Part shown: piece by piece, positions 46,265 through 58,789 of the stretch
Layout: every line of letters starts with the position of its first letter
Numbering within the stretch: position 1 is the stretch's first letter
Assembly (NCBI GenBank): GCA_029339195.1
Contig: JAPTJF010000297.1
Coordinates: 1-64,000 of the forward strand
Reading direction: 5' to 3'
Source: Micractinium sp. NFX-FRZ
Lineage: Eukaryota > Chlorophyta > Trebouxiophyceae > Chlorellales > Chlorellaceae
DNA length: 64,000 nt
The notes under the pieces: model-generated
Database searches by the model: none
What the model saw: only the letters and a program-made list of their open reading frames with translations
What the model was told of the DNA's origin: nothing
Position numbers and translations under genes: made by a program

Positions 46265-46997
46265 ACCGCCTCTACTTCCGTGTATGAGTGCCCCGAGAGG
46301 CATGGGAGCAACAAACGGGGAGACGTTGACCGGAACTCTCAGCCTCGGGTTAGATGATCTGCCCAACTGCGCCAGAGATCGGACCTGCTGGATCAAGCAC
46401 CGAAATTCGCTTCGGTTTGTCGCTCCAGTTGTGCCACAGTCGTGTGGATGCCATAACAGGCAGGGATACGTGGTCTGATTTTCGTGGAAGACCAGCCCAC
46501 TTGTGCGCACTTGTACAGAATGCACCCCGCCGGCTAGCCGAGTTGCCGAAGCCGCCGCCGCCCTGGGACAGGGGCCCTGCTGGCATCCAAGGAGCGGCCC
46601 TTGTTCTGATTCCACATGGTGATTGAAGGTACCTGGCAAGCATCCCGTCTCAAATGCAGCACAGGACTTGGCTGGTGCCAAAGAATCTCTCAAATTGACA
46701 CAGCGGTGTGGGTTCCGCGTGCCTGTATACACGGTGTCCGCACGCTCGGTCTGCCCAAGGCATGGCGGGCACAAACAAAACGCCACTTTTAGCATTGGGA
46801 TGAAATAAGCAGGCATGGTGTGATGCAGGCTGGGCTTGGGGATGCGTAAGGCAGCGGAACCTTAAGCGCCAGCCTGCTGTTGTGCCGCCCGCACAACGTT
46901 GTACTATAGCCAGCACAGGTACCAAGCTTGCTGTGCAAGTGGGGAGCAGCGCAAAAAGTGATGCACATCAATTGGGTTCGGGGGCTCTCAGTCTGCT
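46265..46997. other. Intergenic region between GATA and NTAQ1 genes
   Basis: Both genes are on the minus strand. The interval contains the GATA 5' region and the NTAQ1 3' UTR. The GATA frame has no stop up to about 46816, but the upstream translation is Cys/His/Asn-rich, unlike the rest of the protein, and is probably untranslated. Confidence 0.5.
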
Positions 46998-48571
46998 TCA
47001 AACAAACATCTCTATGAACGCACGCTCTTCAATAAGCGCCCCCAGCCATGCCGGCCGATGCCGCCGCTGCGCATGCCGCTGCGCGTCGCCTGCTCCCATC
47101 ACCCCGGCGGCTGACGCTCCCGTCTCCGTCGTGGCGGAAGAACATTCAAGACTTTCCGAGGGAGCAAAGTCAAGGTAGGCAGGCAGCGTGTTAGCAGCCG
47201 CGCCGCTACGGGCCGCTCCAGCCGCTGCGGCCGCGCCGGCAATGAGCGGCCAGCTGGGCGGCGGCTGCAGCCAGCCGTCTCCGCCATCGCGCATATGAGA
47301 GCGGTCCGAGGCGAAGTGCTGCAGGAAGAGAGGCGCTGGGATGACGCGGTAGCACCTGCAAACACATGAGGATCGAGTGCGTGTCACAGGGTGAGCCCAG
47401 AGGGTTGGCAGGTGGTACAACCAGGCATGCCGTGGCAGGTGCAGGGCAGGGAGGGGCAGAACATGCTGCAGCGGGCCCTCTTTCCTGTGCTGCAGTAGCT
47501 GGCATGCTCCGGTATGCGCACGGTGTCCCAGCGCGCTCCGTCCAGGCACCCTGCCCAGGGTGCAGGCGCACGCACCTGCGGTACTGCGGCGGCAGCGTGC
47601 CGCTGCTGCCCAGCAGCGCGTACTGCCGGTAGGTGTCGAAAGTGCAGGGGAATGGCTCCAGGGTGCTGCAGGTGGTGGCGAGTGCCGGAGACATACGTAG
47701 TGCGGTCAGGTAGGCAGGCATGCCGGGTGTACTAAAACAAGCAGCGCTCCATGCAGCAGCTCACAGCGCAAGCAGTGCACCCCTGCCGCTCCGTCGTTCA
47801 GGCACTGCGCGACTCACCAGTCCAAGTCAAAGACCAGCGCGGGCTGCCCGCCGCCGGGCCGCGCCACTGCAAACACGTGATAGTCCCACACCACTGGCAC
47901 GCCGGCCGAGGCGGCGGCTCGCTGCCGCCACAGCGGCACCTGCGCCCATCATTCCAGCAACATGGTGTGACAAGGGCGGATTGTTTGGAGCTTGCGCATG
48001 CGGAGGGGCAGGGCGGCAGGGTCGGGGCACACCGATAGGCGCTGCCATAACCGCGCTCGATGGAAAAAAGGTGCGCCCGCCCGCGCCCCTCCCTGCTGCC
48101 GCCCTTCTCACCGTTTTGGAGTGGTTGCTGACAAAGACCACAAACAGCTCGGCCCCAGGGCCCATGCTGCCTGCCTCCAGCAGGGTGCGCGCCAGGAAAT
48201 ACACATTCTCCTCACAGTAGCAAGCCTGCAAAGCGGGCGGCGGGCAGGGAAAGCGTATGAGGCTTTGCGTCCAACCGTTGGGCAGCGCGCACGCACATGA
48301 AGAGCGTGCAAGGGCTGCCGGCAGTAAAAAAAACGAGCCCAGTCACCTAACGCCCTACTTGGTAGGCAGCGGAAAAGCGTGCCGGCCAGCCCGGCCCGCC
48401 ACTGGGCGCTGGCGGCGGCAGCGGGTGCTCGGGAGGCGCCGCCGGTGGTGTGCCGCCAGTGGCATCCGCAGCACTAGTTGCAGGCTGCTCGCCACTCGCA
48501 TCGGCTGATGTCGCCTCCCGCGGGCCTTGCGCGCGCTGCGCTTGCTCCTTCGCCAGCAGTCCCCCGCTCAT
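46998..48571 (-). CDS. NTAQ1: Protein N-terminal glutamine amidohydrolase
   Basis: Exons 48359-48571, 48112-48225, 47818-47939, 47576-47665 and 46998-47355 give 298 aa. The catalytic triad context of NTAQ1 is intact: Cys in ACYCEENVYFLA, His in VVWDYHVFAV, Asp in VFDLDCTLEPFPCTFDTY. FASDRSHMRDGGDGWLQPPP is another family block. The enzyme deamidates N-terminal Gln to Glu, feeding the Arg/N-degron pathway. The N-terminus carries an extra 71-residue Ala/Pro-rich extension, and there is a roughly 70-residue C-terminal extension beyond the usual core of about 205 residues. Confidence 0.95.
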
Positions 48572-48839
48572 GGGTGCAGGCCTGTCAGGGTTGCCGCTGC
48601 AAAGACTATGCTTGAGCTGGTTGCGTTGCCGAGATCAATGAGAGATGCAACCGAGATCAAACTATCGCTAATTGCGCGGCCGGGAGCCGACAAGGACCTG
48701 CTCATCAGCATCCGCCCAGGGCTGAGTCCCCATAAATTTTCTCGCACTCCTGCTGAGTCCCGCTTGTGTCAATTGAACCAGCATTCAGCGCGCCTTTGTC
48801 CACTGCCACTCTGCTCTCTTCCGCCAGCTCAGTTTGACC

Positions 48840-50137
48840 ATGTTGCTGGGCCTCTCGCGCTGCCTCAGCTGGGAGGATCAGGGGCAGCAGTTGGGGCTGC
48901 AGGGCGATGCAGCCGGACCAGAGGCCGAGCGGGAGGCGCCGGGGCCCGAGGGCGGGGAGGCAGGGGCGCAGGCGCCGCTGGTGCCGTCACCTGAGCAGCC
49001 GCACGTCAACCGGGCAGAAGAGGTGGCGCAGCTGGAGGCTTACTTGGCGCAGATTGAAGCACGCGGGGACCCAGAAGATGGGGGGCTGCCGGATGCCTTC
49101 CCCGACCTGGTGCAGCGGCTGGTGCAAGAGCGGCGGGAGGCGTGCGCGGCGCTACGAGGTGGGCGGAGGCAGTGGGGGGTGCGTTGGGTTACAAACAGCT
49201 GCCACATTGCAACACGTGGTAGTGCACCCTGCAGCTCAGATCAGTTGCGGCCCTGGTGTGCTCACCCTTCCCCTCCCTGCCACACTGGTCCCAGGCTGGC
49301 TGGCTGCCGCTGCACCCACCCCGGCGCCCCACCCGGCTGCCGCCCCAGCACCCACCTGGGCGCCACCCGCGGGCACAGAGCCCAAGCTGCGCGCCGCCCT
49401 GCTCAAGGTGCAACAGCTCGACGGCGCCCTGGTGGCTGCTGACCAGCACGCTGCCGCGGTGGCAGAGGCGGGGCGCAAACTGGAGGAGCAGCGCCACGGG
49501 CAGGCCGGCGGCAGCGACGAGGCAGAGGTCAGCGGCGGCGGCCTGTCGGGGGCCATGGGGCGCGAGCGCCGGAGGATGCAACGTGAGGGGCAGCTGCAGC
49601 AGGCGCTGCAGGACGCTGGCGGTGCAGCATCTGGCGCCCACTGCAGTGCTGACGCCGATGCTGGCCCGGGGGCGGGGGAGCTGACTCGGGAGCAGGAGGC
49701 GGTGCTGGAGGGGCTGCTGGGCCAGGCAGAGGAGGCAGGGACTTCCACCAACCCCTATGATGCCCACATGACCGAGCTGGCTGCAATTGACGCACAGCTG
49801 GCGGCTCTGGGTGGCGGCGGGGAGGCTGCTGCAGCGGCGGCGGTGCCCAGTGATGTGTCAAGCGAGCGGCAGCAGGTGGAGCAGGATGAGGACGACCTGG
49901 AGGCCGGCAAAGTTCTGTACCAGAGGTGAGGCTTGCTGTGTGTGTGGATTTGGCAGTGCATTTTGAAAAGAAGGCAGATGGGTGCGCCTGCCTTGCCACC
50001 CCCAACCAGCCCCACACGTGCTGCTTGGCACCTGCAGGGCCCAGGAGGAGGCGCGGGCTGTGGCGCAGCAGCTGCGCAGCATTGAGGCAGCCCTCCGTGC
50101 ACTGCGCACGGGCGGTCCGCCAGCTGCAGCGTGCTGA
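48840..50137 (+). CDS. Coiled-coil protein, weakly FSIP1-like
   Basis: Exons 48840-49158, 49295-49925 and 50038-50137 encode 349 aa. Much of the protein is predicted helix: EEVAQLEAYLAQIEARGD, LRAALLKVQQLDGALVAADQ, then LTREQEAVLEGLLGQAEEAG followed by NPYDAHMTELAAIDAQLAAL and a final EEARAVAQQLRSIEAALRAL. The LTxEQExxLExLL block followed by NPY resembles the C-terminal part of fibrous-sheath-interacting protein 1 (FSIP1) relatives, which would hint at a flagellar or cytoskeletal link; I rate this as tentative. Start chosen at the ATG that opens the first acidic helix-forming exon. It is divergent from NTAQ1, 268 bp away. Confidence 0.7.
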
Positions 50138-50662
50138 AGGCGCGAGGGGTGAAGCGGCGTGGGCATCACCGCCGGAACTGCCGCGGCGCCAAGTGCCGCC
50201 GCCAAGCTGGCACGCCTCCCCGCCCGGTTCTCTCATTCTCCTGGCAGGCATGGCCTCAATTTATTATTAATCAACTCCCCACGCATCAGCAAGCTCTCTG
50301 TGGCACCTTTCTCTTGTGTGCAAGAAGCGAGAAGCTTTCACAAAGCAGCGGGCGGGCTTGTCTGTGCAAGCACAGTCTTCCAGGAAACTCTTGAGGAGCA
50401 AGTCGTTTTGGGTTAGGCAGCAGCGGCGCGGCAGCTTGGCGGCACCACTTTGCATCGCTCCTGTGCAGGTCGGTGCGCGCTGCCACGTTGCCTTAGACTG
50501 TAGCAATAATCGAAAAATTGCGCATCACTGCCGCCCATCAAGTTCGGCCGGCTCTTGAAAGCGGGCACCGCCGCCGCCTCCTGCCGCCTGCCGCCGTTCC
50601 CACGTGCAGGGTTCTAGCCCACAGGCAGCCTCACCTTGAGCAGCACGGTTCTGTTTTGAGCC
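50138..50662. other. Intergenic, no gene seen
   Basis: 3' UTR of the coiled-coil gene and upstream region of the mS37-type gene. It is locally AT-rich around 50250-50270. No other gene is recognised. Confidence 0.45.
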
Positions 50663-51415
50663 ATGGGGAAGGGCGTGCCTATCAAAGTGAGCGCCAAGCG
50701 GTCGCGCGGAGGCACCGAGTGCATGGAGGAGGTGAGGAGCAAGCGGCGGGCCCTGGCGTGCCCTGCCTGGCTCTGCCGCCGTTGAGCCGTGTCCGTCCCG
50801 TCCGTTGCCGGCACTGCTGCAGTGCACTGCCTGCTTGCCGGCCCATTGCTGCCCCATCGTGCAGGTCTGCTCTCTGTAGCACCAGAAGACGCGGGTGTCT
50901 GTCGGGCCGCTTCCCAAAAGTCGGCAGTTTGCCCCGCCTGCCCGCCTCCCTCTGCCCACCCCATGCGCGTGCTCCACTGCCCCGCCCTGCACCGCAGATG
51001 AACGCCTTCTTCAACTGCATGGCCCGGTTCATTGAGGTCGAGGACAAGTGTGCGGTGGAGCGGCGGGCGCTGACAAACTGCGCCACAGCGGCGGTGAGCT
51101 GCCGCCGCTGATGGCTGCCGCAGGCTGGCTACCTGGCTGGCTCGCTTGTTGGTGGGCAGGCTGGTCCAGGCCTGAAAGGGGTCGGCGGTCCAAGTGCAGG
51201 GCATGAGCTGTGCTGCAAGTTCAGAACCGCAGTTGCCGGCACAGGCCATGGCACAGGCACACACACCCACGTGCTGCTGCTGCTGCTGCTGTGGTGCTGC
51301 TGCCTGACGCACGTCCTGCTGTGGGTGCCCCTCGCTGCTGCAGGCACGGAAGGGCAAGGTGACCAACACACTCAACTTCCACCTCAACCGCATCAGCCGC
51401 ATGATCCGGCGGTGA
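50663..51415 (+). CDS. Twin CX9C protein, mitoribosomal small-subunit mS37 (MRP10/CHCHD1-like)
   Basis: Three short exons (50663-50731, 50998-51093, 51344-51415) encode 78 aa. The CHCH fold is shown by two CX9C motifs: C-MEEMNAFFN-C spanning the first splice, and C-AVERRALTN-C. The C-terminal KVTNTLNFHLNRISRMIRR is basic and typical of the mS37/Mrp10 group of the mitochondrial ribosome small subunit. Such proteins are imported and oxidised by the Mia40 pathway. The N-terminus MGKGVPIKVSAKR is basic without a classical presequence, consistent with that route. A TGTAA polyadenylation motif follows at 51577-51581. Confidence 0.88.
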
Positions 51416-52086
51416 GGCGCGCCCAGGGCCGGCCACCCCCACAGCAGCACAGGCTGCCACCCCCCGGCCCTGTCGGCCGCCGCACCCACAGCGCTCCTGC
51501 CTGCCCCTCAGAACGCCACCTTGCTTGTCCCGCAACCTTGTCCCGGCACTGACGTGCCGCCTCCCAGCATTGCCCATGTAACTCCACACAATTCGGCTGC
51601 CATGCAAGTCAGGAGAGGGTGGGACAGTTGCTGCGTCGGCGCAAGCGGGACGGCTGTCGTCTGTCCATGCCCGCTTTGGCTGGTGGCTCTGGCTATGCCT
51701 GCCTCACAGGCTGCTTCACATCCCCGGCACGCTTGGACTCACGTTGATCTGTCTATACAGCACGGGAGCTGGCATGCACACAAAGAACACGAGCATGCTG
51801 TTCACCCGTCGGCCCATCACGAGTCAAAAAGTCACAGGCAGGCAGGCAGGCTCAGAACACGTTGATTTGCTTAAGTCACAACCGAAAGTCCCCCGGGGTG
51901 GCGCTTGTTTGTTCCATACGCATGCATGCATGCAAAGGCCGCTGCAGCCAGCCGCTGCCAGCCGCTTGAGCTCATCTCAGCCTCTGGTGCGCGTGGGGCG
52001 CAGGAGCCCCTGTCCCGGCCCCTCCCCAGCTCAGTGCTCCGTCTAAGGCCAAGATAGGGTGCCCTCCCCGCCGCACGGGTCTGACC
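51416..52086. other. Convergent 3' region of mS37-type and SYCP2-like genes
   Basis: No coding gene is recognised. It contains TGTAA at 51577-51581 for the plus-strand gene. Confidence 0.5.
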
Positions 52087-55000
52087 TCAGTCCAGGAAGG
52101 GCAGCAGCACCTGCGCCAGCTCCGGCATCTTCCCCGCCTTCCTGCTGCTGCGCTCAATCTTGGCGGACACCTCGGCGGCCTTGGCGGCCAGGCTCTCACG
52201 CAGCGCCTCCAAGGAGCGCGCCTGGGCACCGCGCTGCTTTGACGCAGCCTCCTCCATCTCCTGCGAAGGCAGAGGGGGGAGGGGAGGGGCAGCGGGGCGG
52301 TGAGGCGGAGCGGTGAGGCGGCTTGGGATATGGCGGCTGGGGGAGGGTGGTGCGAGATGCGCCCGCCGGCGGGCACAGGCAGCACACGGAGCACGTGTGG
52401 CACTGCGGGGCAAAGGCAGCTGTGCCCGATGTTCCGCCCCTAAATGCCTCACCCAGCCTTGCAGCAGCTGCAAGGCAGCCCAAGCCCGCGCCCCTCCCCC
52501 CCGCGCGCAATCCCAACCCCCGCCCTCCCGCCTCACCGCCGCAGAGGAGGACACCCGGTCGTACATCACGCGGTACTCCTCCCACAGCGTGTTCAGCTGC
52601 TGCTGGAAGGCCAGGGCGGCGGAGTCAATCTCCCGCATCTGTGGCGGGTGGGCGGGTGTGTGATTGGTGGGTGAGGCCAAGTAGCTGGGGTGGGGTGAGC
52701 AGCAGGGACGGCGGCAGGGGCAGGGAGCACATTGGGAGACCGCCCCGCCATTCGTATCTGGCCCAGCCCGTCACGGTCAGGGTCCCCAGCACCCGTTGCA
52801 TCCACATCCTTTTCTAGGGCACAGAGATACCTTTGCCCATCGCCAATCCCTGTAAACACACCTCCCACACGTTGACCAAGCCACACCAAACCAACCAACA
52901 CCACCCCATCCCTACCCACGCACCTTTGCGTCCAGCTGCTTCTCCAGCGCCGTGAAGCGCTGCATGGCCTGGCTGGTGAGCTTCTGCGCAGCTGCCGCCG
53001 CCTCCTTCTGCTGAGCCTCCACCGCTGCGCTGATCTCGCGCTCAAGCGCGTCCACCATCTCGACCTGAACGAGTCAACCATACGGGAGGGTGTGAGGGGC
53101 AGCACATGCGGAGAGGGGATGCCTGCCAAAGGAGAGGAGGGAGGCTTGATGAGCCTCCGCGTGCCGCACCAGGCCTCCTTGTCCCGCCCTGCCCCTGCCA
53201 CCCACACACCTCCTCAACGTGTGCCCCCGCACACATCCTCACCCCAGCCTCTTCCCCACCTGCCTCTTGGCCGTCGTCGCCGCCCCGCCAAACGCTGCAC
53301 CTCACCATCGCTGTTTCAGCAACAGAGCAAAAGACTCAAGAAAAAAGTGATAAATCTGTTGAAATATTAAATGTGAAAGATAGATTAAGCGGCACACCTG
53401 CTTCTTGGCCGCCCCCGCCTTCTTCTTGCGCATCAGCTCCACCAGCACCGCCTGCACCGCCGCCAGGTCGCTTTCCTCCTCATCCTCGCTGTCGCTGCAG
53501 GGAGGAAGAAACACGGTGACATTGAAGACGGTGAACAGTGCACATGCATACATGAGTGCAGAGGTACCATGTCGGCGTCACCCTCATCCTCGCTGCCACT
53601 GCAGGGGTTGAGGGGTGGACGGACGGCCACATGAGGCGGGAGAGGCAGAGGGGTTGAGGCGGCAGATGTGGGCGGGAGGCAGGGGTGTGTGCAATGCAAG
53701 CCAGGGGATGAAGGGGCGAGCGTGGCGGCCGGTCAGCTACGATGATAGCTCGCCACCAGTGCAGGCCTGCTGTGGTTCCCTCAGCAAGTGCCTCCAGCAG
53801 CAGCATGCGAAAAGCACCGTAAACTAGCCTCTCCTCCCCGCCCTCCCTGCCTTCCCTACCCACCTCTCCTCATTCGGCGTGGCGTTTGCATGCCGCCGCT
53901 TCACCGACTGCAGCAGGTGGTGGATGCTCAGCGCAGGCTGGCTGTCGTCCGCCGGCTGCCCAGCTGCCGCCGCTGCCGCCGCCGCGCCCGGTGCCTGGCG
54001 CGCCCCGGGGCGTGCCCTGCCGCCCGGCGCCCTGCCGCCGCCGGCAGCCGTCCCCGCTGCATCGTCCGCCCCAGCCCGGGGTCGCTTCTGCTTGCCGGCC
54101 GACAGCTGTCCCAGCGACTCCAGAGCACGCTTGCCTCCTGCAGCAGCAGCTTTGCCGCCGCCGTTGCCGCCGCCGGCACCGGCCGCCTTGGCTGCCGCCG
54201 CCGCCTTCGGCTGCGGTGGCTGCAGCTGCTGCTTGCCCTTGGCTTTGGTGGCAGCGTTGGTGGCGGTGCCGCGGCGCGCAGCTGCTGCCCCCACAGGTGC
54301 CAGCCCCTCCTGACTGAGGGTGGTGGTGAGGCGCGTGGGCTTGGCGGCTGTGAGGCCCAGCAGCGGTGTGGGGCCTGTTTCCATGGGGCAGGGGAGAGGT
54401 GGGCATGGCAGGTCTGTGCAAGGGGGCCATGGGCATCAGCCAAAGGGCTGACGGGCATGCCTGAGGGGGCAGGGGCTTCCTAGGTTTGCGTCCAAGGTGA
54501 TGACCGGGCAGGTACCAGGCAGCTGCTCATCAGTTGAACTGCCCCTGCAGGCCCACTTGCGCAGCTCTGCAACTGCTGCATGGCACCCAACAAGAGCAGC
54601 ACGACTGCAAAGCGCCCGACAGCAGCAGCAGGCCTCCAGCCTCTTCCGACCTGCCCGCCCCGCCATGCACCGCCCACACGCCGCCGATGCGCGAGCATCA
54701 TCGACAGCAAGCAGCACCAGCGGCAGCAACAGAAGCAAGCTCACCCTTCCGGCCCGCCCCGCCAGCGGCAGCCGCCGCCTTGAGTTCAGCCTTGCTGCGC
54801 CGCCCGCCCGTGGCGCCGCTGGGGCCGGGCTGGGCGGCGGCGGCAGCGGCGGCGGTGGCCCTGGCAGCCGTCTCTGCTGCTGGGGGCTCCTTTACTGCTG
54901 TGAACTTGAAGCGCTTGGTGATGTGGCGCAGCCTGCAGGGACGAAGCTCAGAATGTATGGACCTGTTGAGTTGACGTGTGGGGCAATCTGCCGCGGCCTG

Positions 55001-58000
55001 GGGGAGGCAGCAGGTGGGTGGGGAGCGGGTGGAGGACAGTGGCTTCCCCCAGCCCCATCTCTCCTCCCCTCACAATCTAACCCGTCCTCAGCGGCCCACA
55101 CAGAACACACACACCTTATGACAAGCTGTGCCCCATGCACCCGATCCCACCCCACCCCACCCTGCCCCAACCCCACTCACTCGTCCTCCCCCACCAGCAT
55201 GTCTGGAACCTCTGCCTCTGCGGGGCGGAAGTTGGTCCAGCCCTGCAGGTGGCGGGTGCCGTGGGAGCGGTAGCCGCCTGCGCAGCAGGGAGAGGGGGGG
55301 AGGATGTTGGGAGGGGTCAAGTGTCTGAGCACCAATGCTGGACTGTTTGGCAGGATGAGCTGGCGAGGCTGGCAAGCTAGCAGGGCTGGCAGGGCTGGCG
55401 ACATGGCATCCAGACAGCACAGCACGGGCCCACTGAGCGCCAGCACGCGGGCAGGCTGCAGCTGCGAATCGGCCGCCTGGCAGCGCACCTGCCGCACCGG
55501 CCTCCTCATCGCTGCCCTCCTCCTCCCCCTCCTCCGCCTCGTCATCAGCATCGCCCAGCGAGCCCCCCAGCCCTGCCTTTCCAGCAGGCACTGCCGCCTC
55601 CTCCTCCTCCTCCTCACTCTCCTCCTCCTCCTCGTCTCCCTCGGGCGCGGCCTGCCCCCCTGCTTCCTCCTGCTCCTCGGATGCCGCAGCTGCTGCGCCT
55701 GCTGGCTCGGAGCCGCTGGGCACGGCGACCAGCTCGGCCTGCGCGGAGGGAAGGCAGCGAGCCAGACAGCCAATGAGAAAAGCAGCAACACAGGCGAGCA
55801 CATCAGCCTGCGGGGAGTTCAAAAGAAGGGAGGCAGCCGTGGCGCTTGGCAGGCAGAGCTTTAAGAGCAGGCCGACCAGGTGCATGGTCAGGCAGATTTG
55901 TGCAACCCACTGAGGCTCACATCACTGGGTGCAGCTGGACACTGCGGGGGCCACGGTAACAGCTCTGCGCCCTTTCTGTGCTGTCCCACCCCAAGCCCCG
56001 AGTCCTCGTCCCACGCCCTGCTCGTGACCCCATGCCCCTGCACACACCTCTGGAATCTCCCCACCCAGCGGCAGCTCCTCCTCGATGCCCAACACAGCAG
56101 CGGCACCAGCGCCGGCAGCGAGCGCCTGAAACATGACACACAAGGGAGGGCACAGGGGGCTCACAAGGGTTGGGTTGAGAAGGCACCCAGCGCACAGCAG
56201 GCTCAGCGGGACGAGGCGGTCATCAAACGTGTACCATGCTGTCATCCCTCCCCCCTGCTTCAACGCCTCTTCAGCCCCTCAAAATCTGACCCGACCAACT
56301 CATCGACCCCGGGAATCTTGTGGTGTGGGCTGCACACGAAGGGTCCCACAGGCCCCCACGCCCCAGGCCCAACCTGCCCTTCCGCCCCGCTCACCTCCTC
56401 CTCCGCATCCGCATCCTCCTCTTCCTCCACCTCCGCCTGCGTCTCCCGGACTCGCTTCTTTCCAATCACATGCATGGCTGCCAGCGGGGAGCGCAGCTGC
56501 TTGGGGCGGCCGGCGACGGCGCCGGCGCCGCCCCTGGTCTTGCCCCCAGCGGCCGGCTTCCTGGCCTGCGCCTTCGGAAGCAGATTGGGGTAGGAGTGAG
56601 CAACATAACATCGGCCGGGCGGGAGATGTCCTGCCCGGCCATCTCCCTGACCAGTCGGCCATCTCCCACCGTCAGGGAGATGGCCGGTCAGTAGAGGACG
56701 GTGGGCGTACCTGCTCCGCCCACGACACCCTGGAATCTCTCTGGTTGCACACCCACCTGGGGGCTGGCCTCGTCGAAATTGAACTCGTCCCCACCCCCGG
56801 CTGCGCCCAGCTCCCCCCCACTGCCCTCCTCCTCCTCCTCCTCCTCTGGCGCCGGCGCCTTGGCAACCTTGGCAGCCGCATCGGCAGCCGCCGCTCGCTG
56901 CGGGCGCTTGACTGCGCCACCGGCTTTGGGGGCGCCCGCAGCAGCGGCCTTCTTGGCCGGCCCTGCCCCAGCGGCGCTGCCAGCCTGCTTCTTCTTGAGG
57001 GCGGCAGGTGCCGCTTTGGGTGCTGCTGCCATCTGCTTCTTGGCAGCCACCTTCTGCTGGCCCTTGCCCTGGCGCTGCACCTGCCCCGCCGCCGCCCCCT
57101 CTCCTTCGCTCTCCTCCTCCTCCTCCCCCTCCTCCTCCTCCTCAGCGGCAGCAGCAGCCGCCTTTGCAGCCCTCTTCACCGCCGCTGCAGCCGCCTTGCC
57201 GCCGTCGCTGCCAGGTGCTGCCTTGCCCTTGCCCTTGCCCTTTGCCGCCGCGGCGGCAGCGGCCTCCTTGGCCTCCTTGGCAGACGCCGCCGCCGACGCT
57301 GCCTGCTGCTGCTGCTGCTGCTGCTTCTGCTTGAAGAGGGGCTGGCGGGAGGCGTGGTCGTGTCGCAGCTCGGAGTCGCTGTCACTGTCGGCCTCGCTGG
57401 GCTCCGCTGCTGCCGCCTGCTTGGCCTGCACTCACGGGTAGAGGGGGAGGCATTGTTGTCAAGCTGAGCAGGGGAAACAGTTGAGGAGGTAGGCCGCAGG
57501 CTCGCGGGCCTCCCCTGCTGCCGCCTGTTTGGCCTGCACAGCGGGGCAGGGAGCACAGATGGCTGTGAGAGCAGAAGGGGCACAGGTGGTGAGGTGAGCT
57601 GGACAACCCAGGCAGGCGGGTTGAGTGAGTGAGGTAGCAGCAGCCCCTGAACGTTGGCAGCAGCAGCGGCGGCACAGCGCAGAGCACCGTGCCTGCCCAG
57701 CTTCCTCCAGCCTGACACAGCAAGGCAGAGTGCAGCATGGCGCACCATGGGCTAAGGGCGCGCCTTCCCCAGCCCATGCCCCTCCACCCCAGCCATCCCC
57801 CTGCCACACTGCCTCTCATGCACCACTCCACCCTATACCCACCCCACTCCATCCTGCCCCTCCAACCCATCCTGCACCTGCCCCTCCCCCCACCTTCTTC
57901 TCCTCCTCCTTCATCCAGCTGGGCTCAGGAGACTCAGGAGCGCTGCCCTCTGCCGCAGCGGCAGCACCCGCCTCTGGAGCGGTCTCCTCGATGGGGTCAT

Positions 58001-58750
58001 CCGGGCTAGGCCCCTTGCCGCGCTTTGCCTGCTTTGCAGGTGCAGCCGCCTGCTTGGCGGGCGCGGCGGCCTGCAGGGGAACAGTTGAGGCAGTGGGAGG
58101 ATAGGCTCCGTTTCAGATGGGCAGGGGTGACCTGGCCTGGGCCTGGGAGGAAAGTGTAGGTGGAAGCTGATTTGCAGCAGGGTTGCAGCACCATACTCAT
58201 GTGCAGCTCTTGCGCCAGATCCTCAACCTAAATGTTGGCTTACACTTTCTTCTGAAGAACTCCGCTCCTCCCCCTCACCTTGCCTCCCTTCTTCATCGCA
58301 GCCAGCCCCGCCTTCTTGCACCCGCCCGCCTGCTGGCCGCCCTCCTTGGCCGTGGTGGGGCGCTGCTGCTGCCGCTGCAGGACGCGCTGCTTGGCGGCAG
58401 CAGCAGGGCTCTCCTGCTGCAGCTGCTGTGCACGCTGCTTGGCGGCGGCGGCCGGGCTCTCTGCCAGCGTTGGCGGCCCCGCCTTGCCCTTGCCCTTGCC
58501 CTTGCCCTTCCCTTTCTCCTGCTGCGGCGGCGCCTGCTCCTCCTCCATCTTCCTCATCGCTGCCTTCTCCTTCTCCCTCTCATCTTCCTCAGTGCTCCAC
58601 CCATCATCATCCTGAGCCGCCTGGGCAGCTCCTGCCGCCCCTACCGGCAGGATCTCTGGAGAGTTGACCTCCCCCTCCCCCACATGAGCCGCTTGGGCGG
58701 CAGTCTGGGTGGTGCGGGTGCCGCCGGTGGCGCCCGGCAGCTGGGAGCGG

Positions 58751-58789
<39 letters not shown>

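Noticed and set aside
46265..46816. N-terminal extension of the GATA factor in the open upstream frame
   Set aside because: The translation is Cys/His/Asn-rich, unlike the Gln/Ala/Pro-rich protein, and has no conserved motif; the open frame is likely chance.
55304..57467. Plus-strand Leu-rich open frames over 55.3-57.5 kb that look like membrane proteins
   Set aside because: They are antisense readings of the Glu/Lys/Ala-rich linker exons of the SYCP2-like gene (Glu codons read as Leu or Ser).
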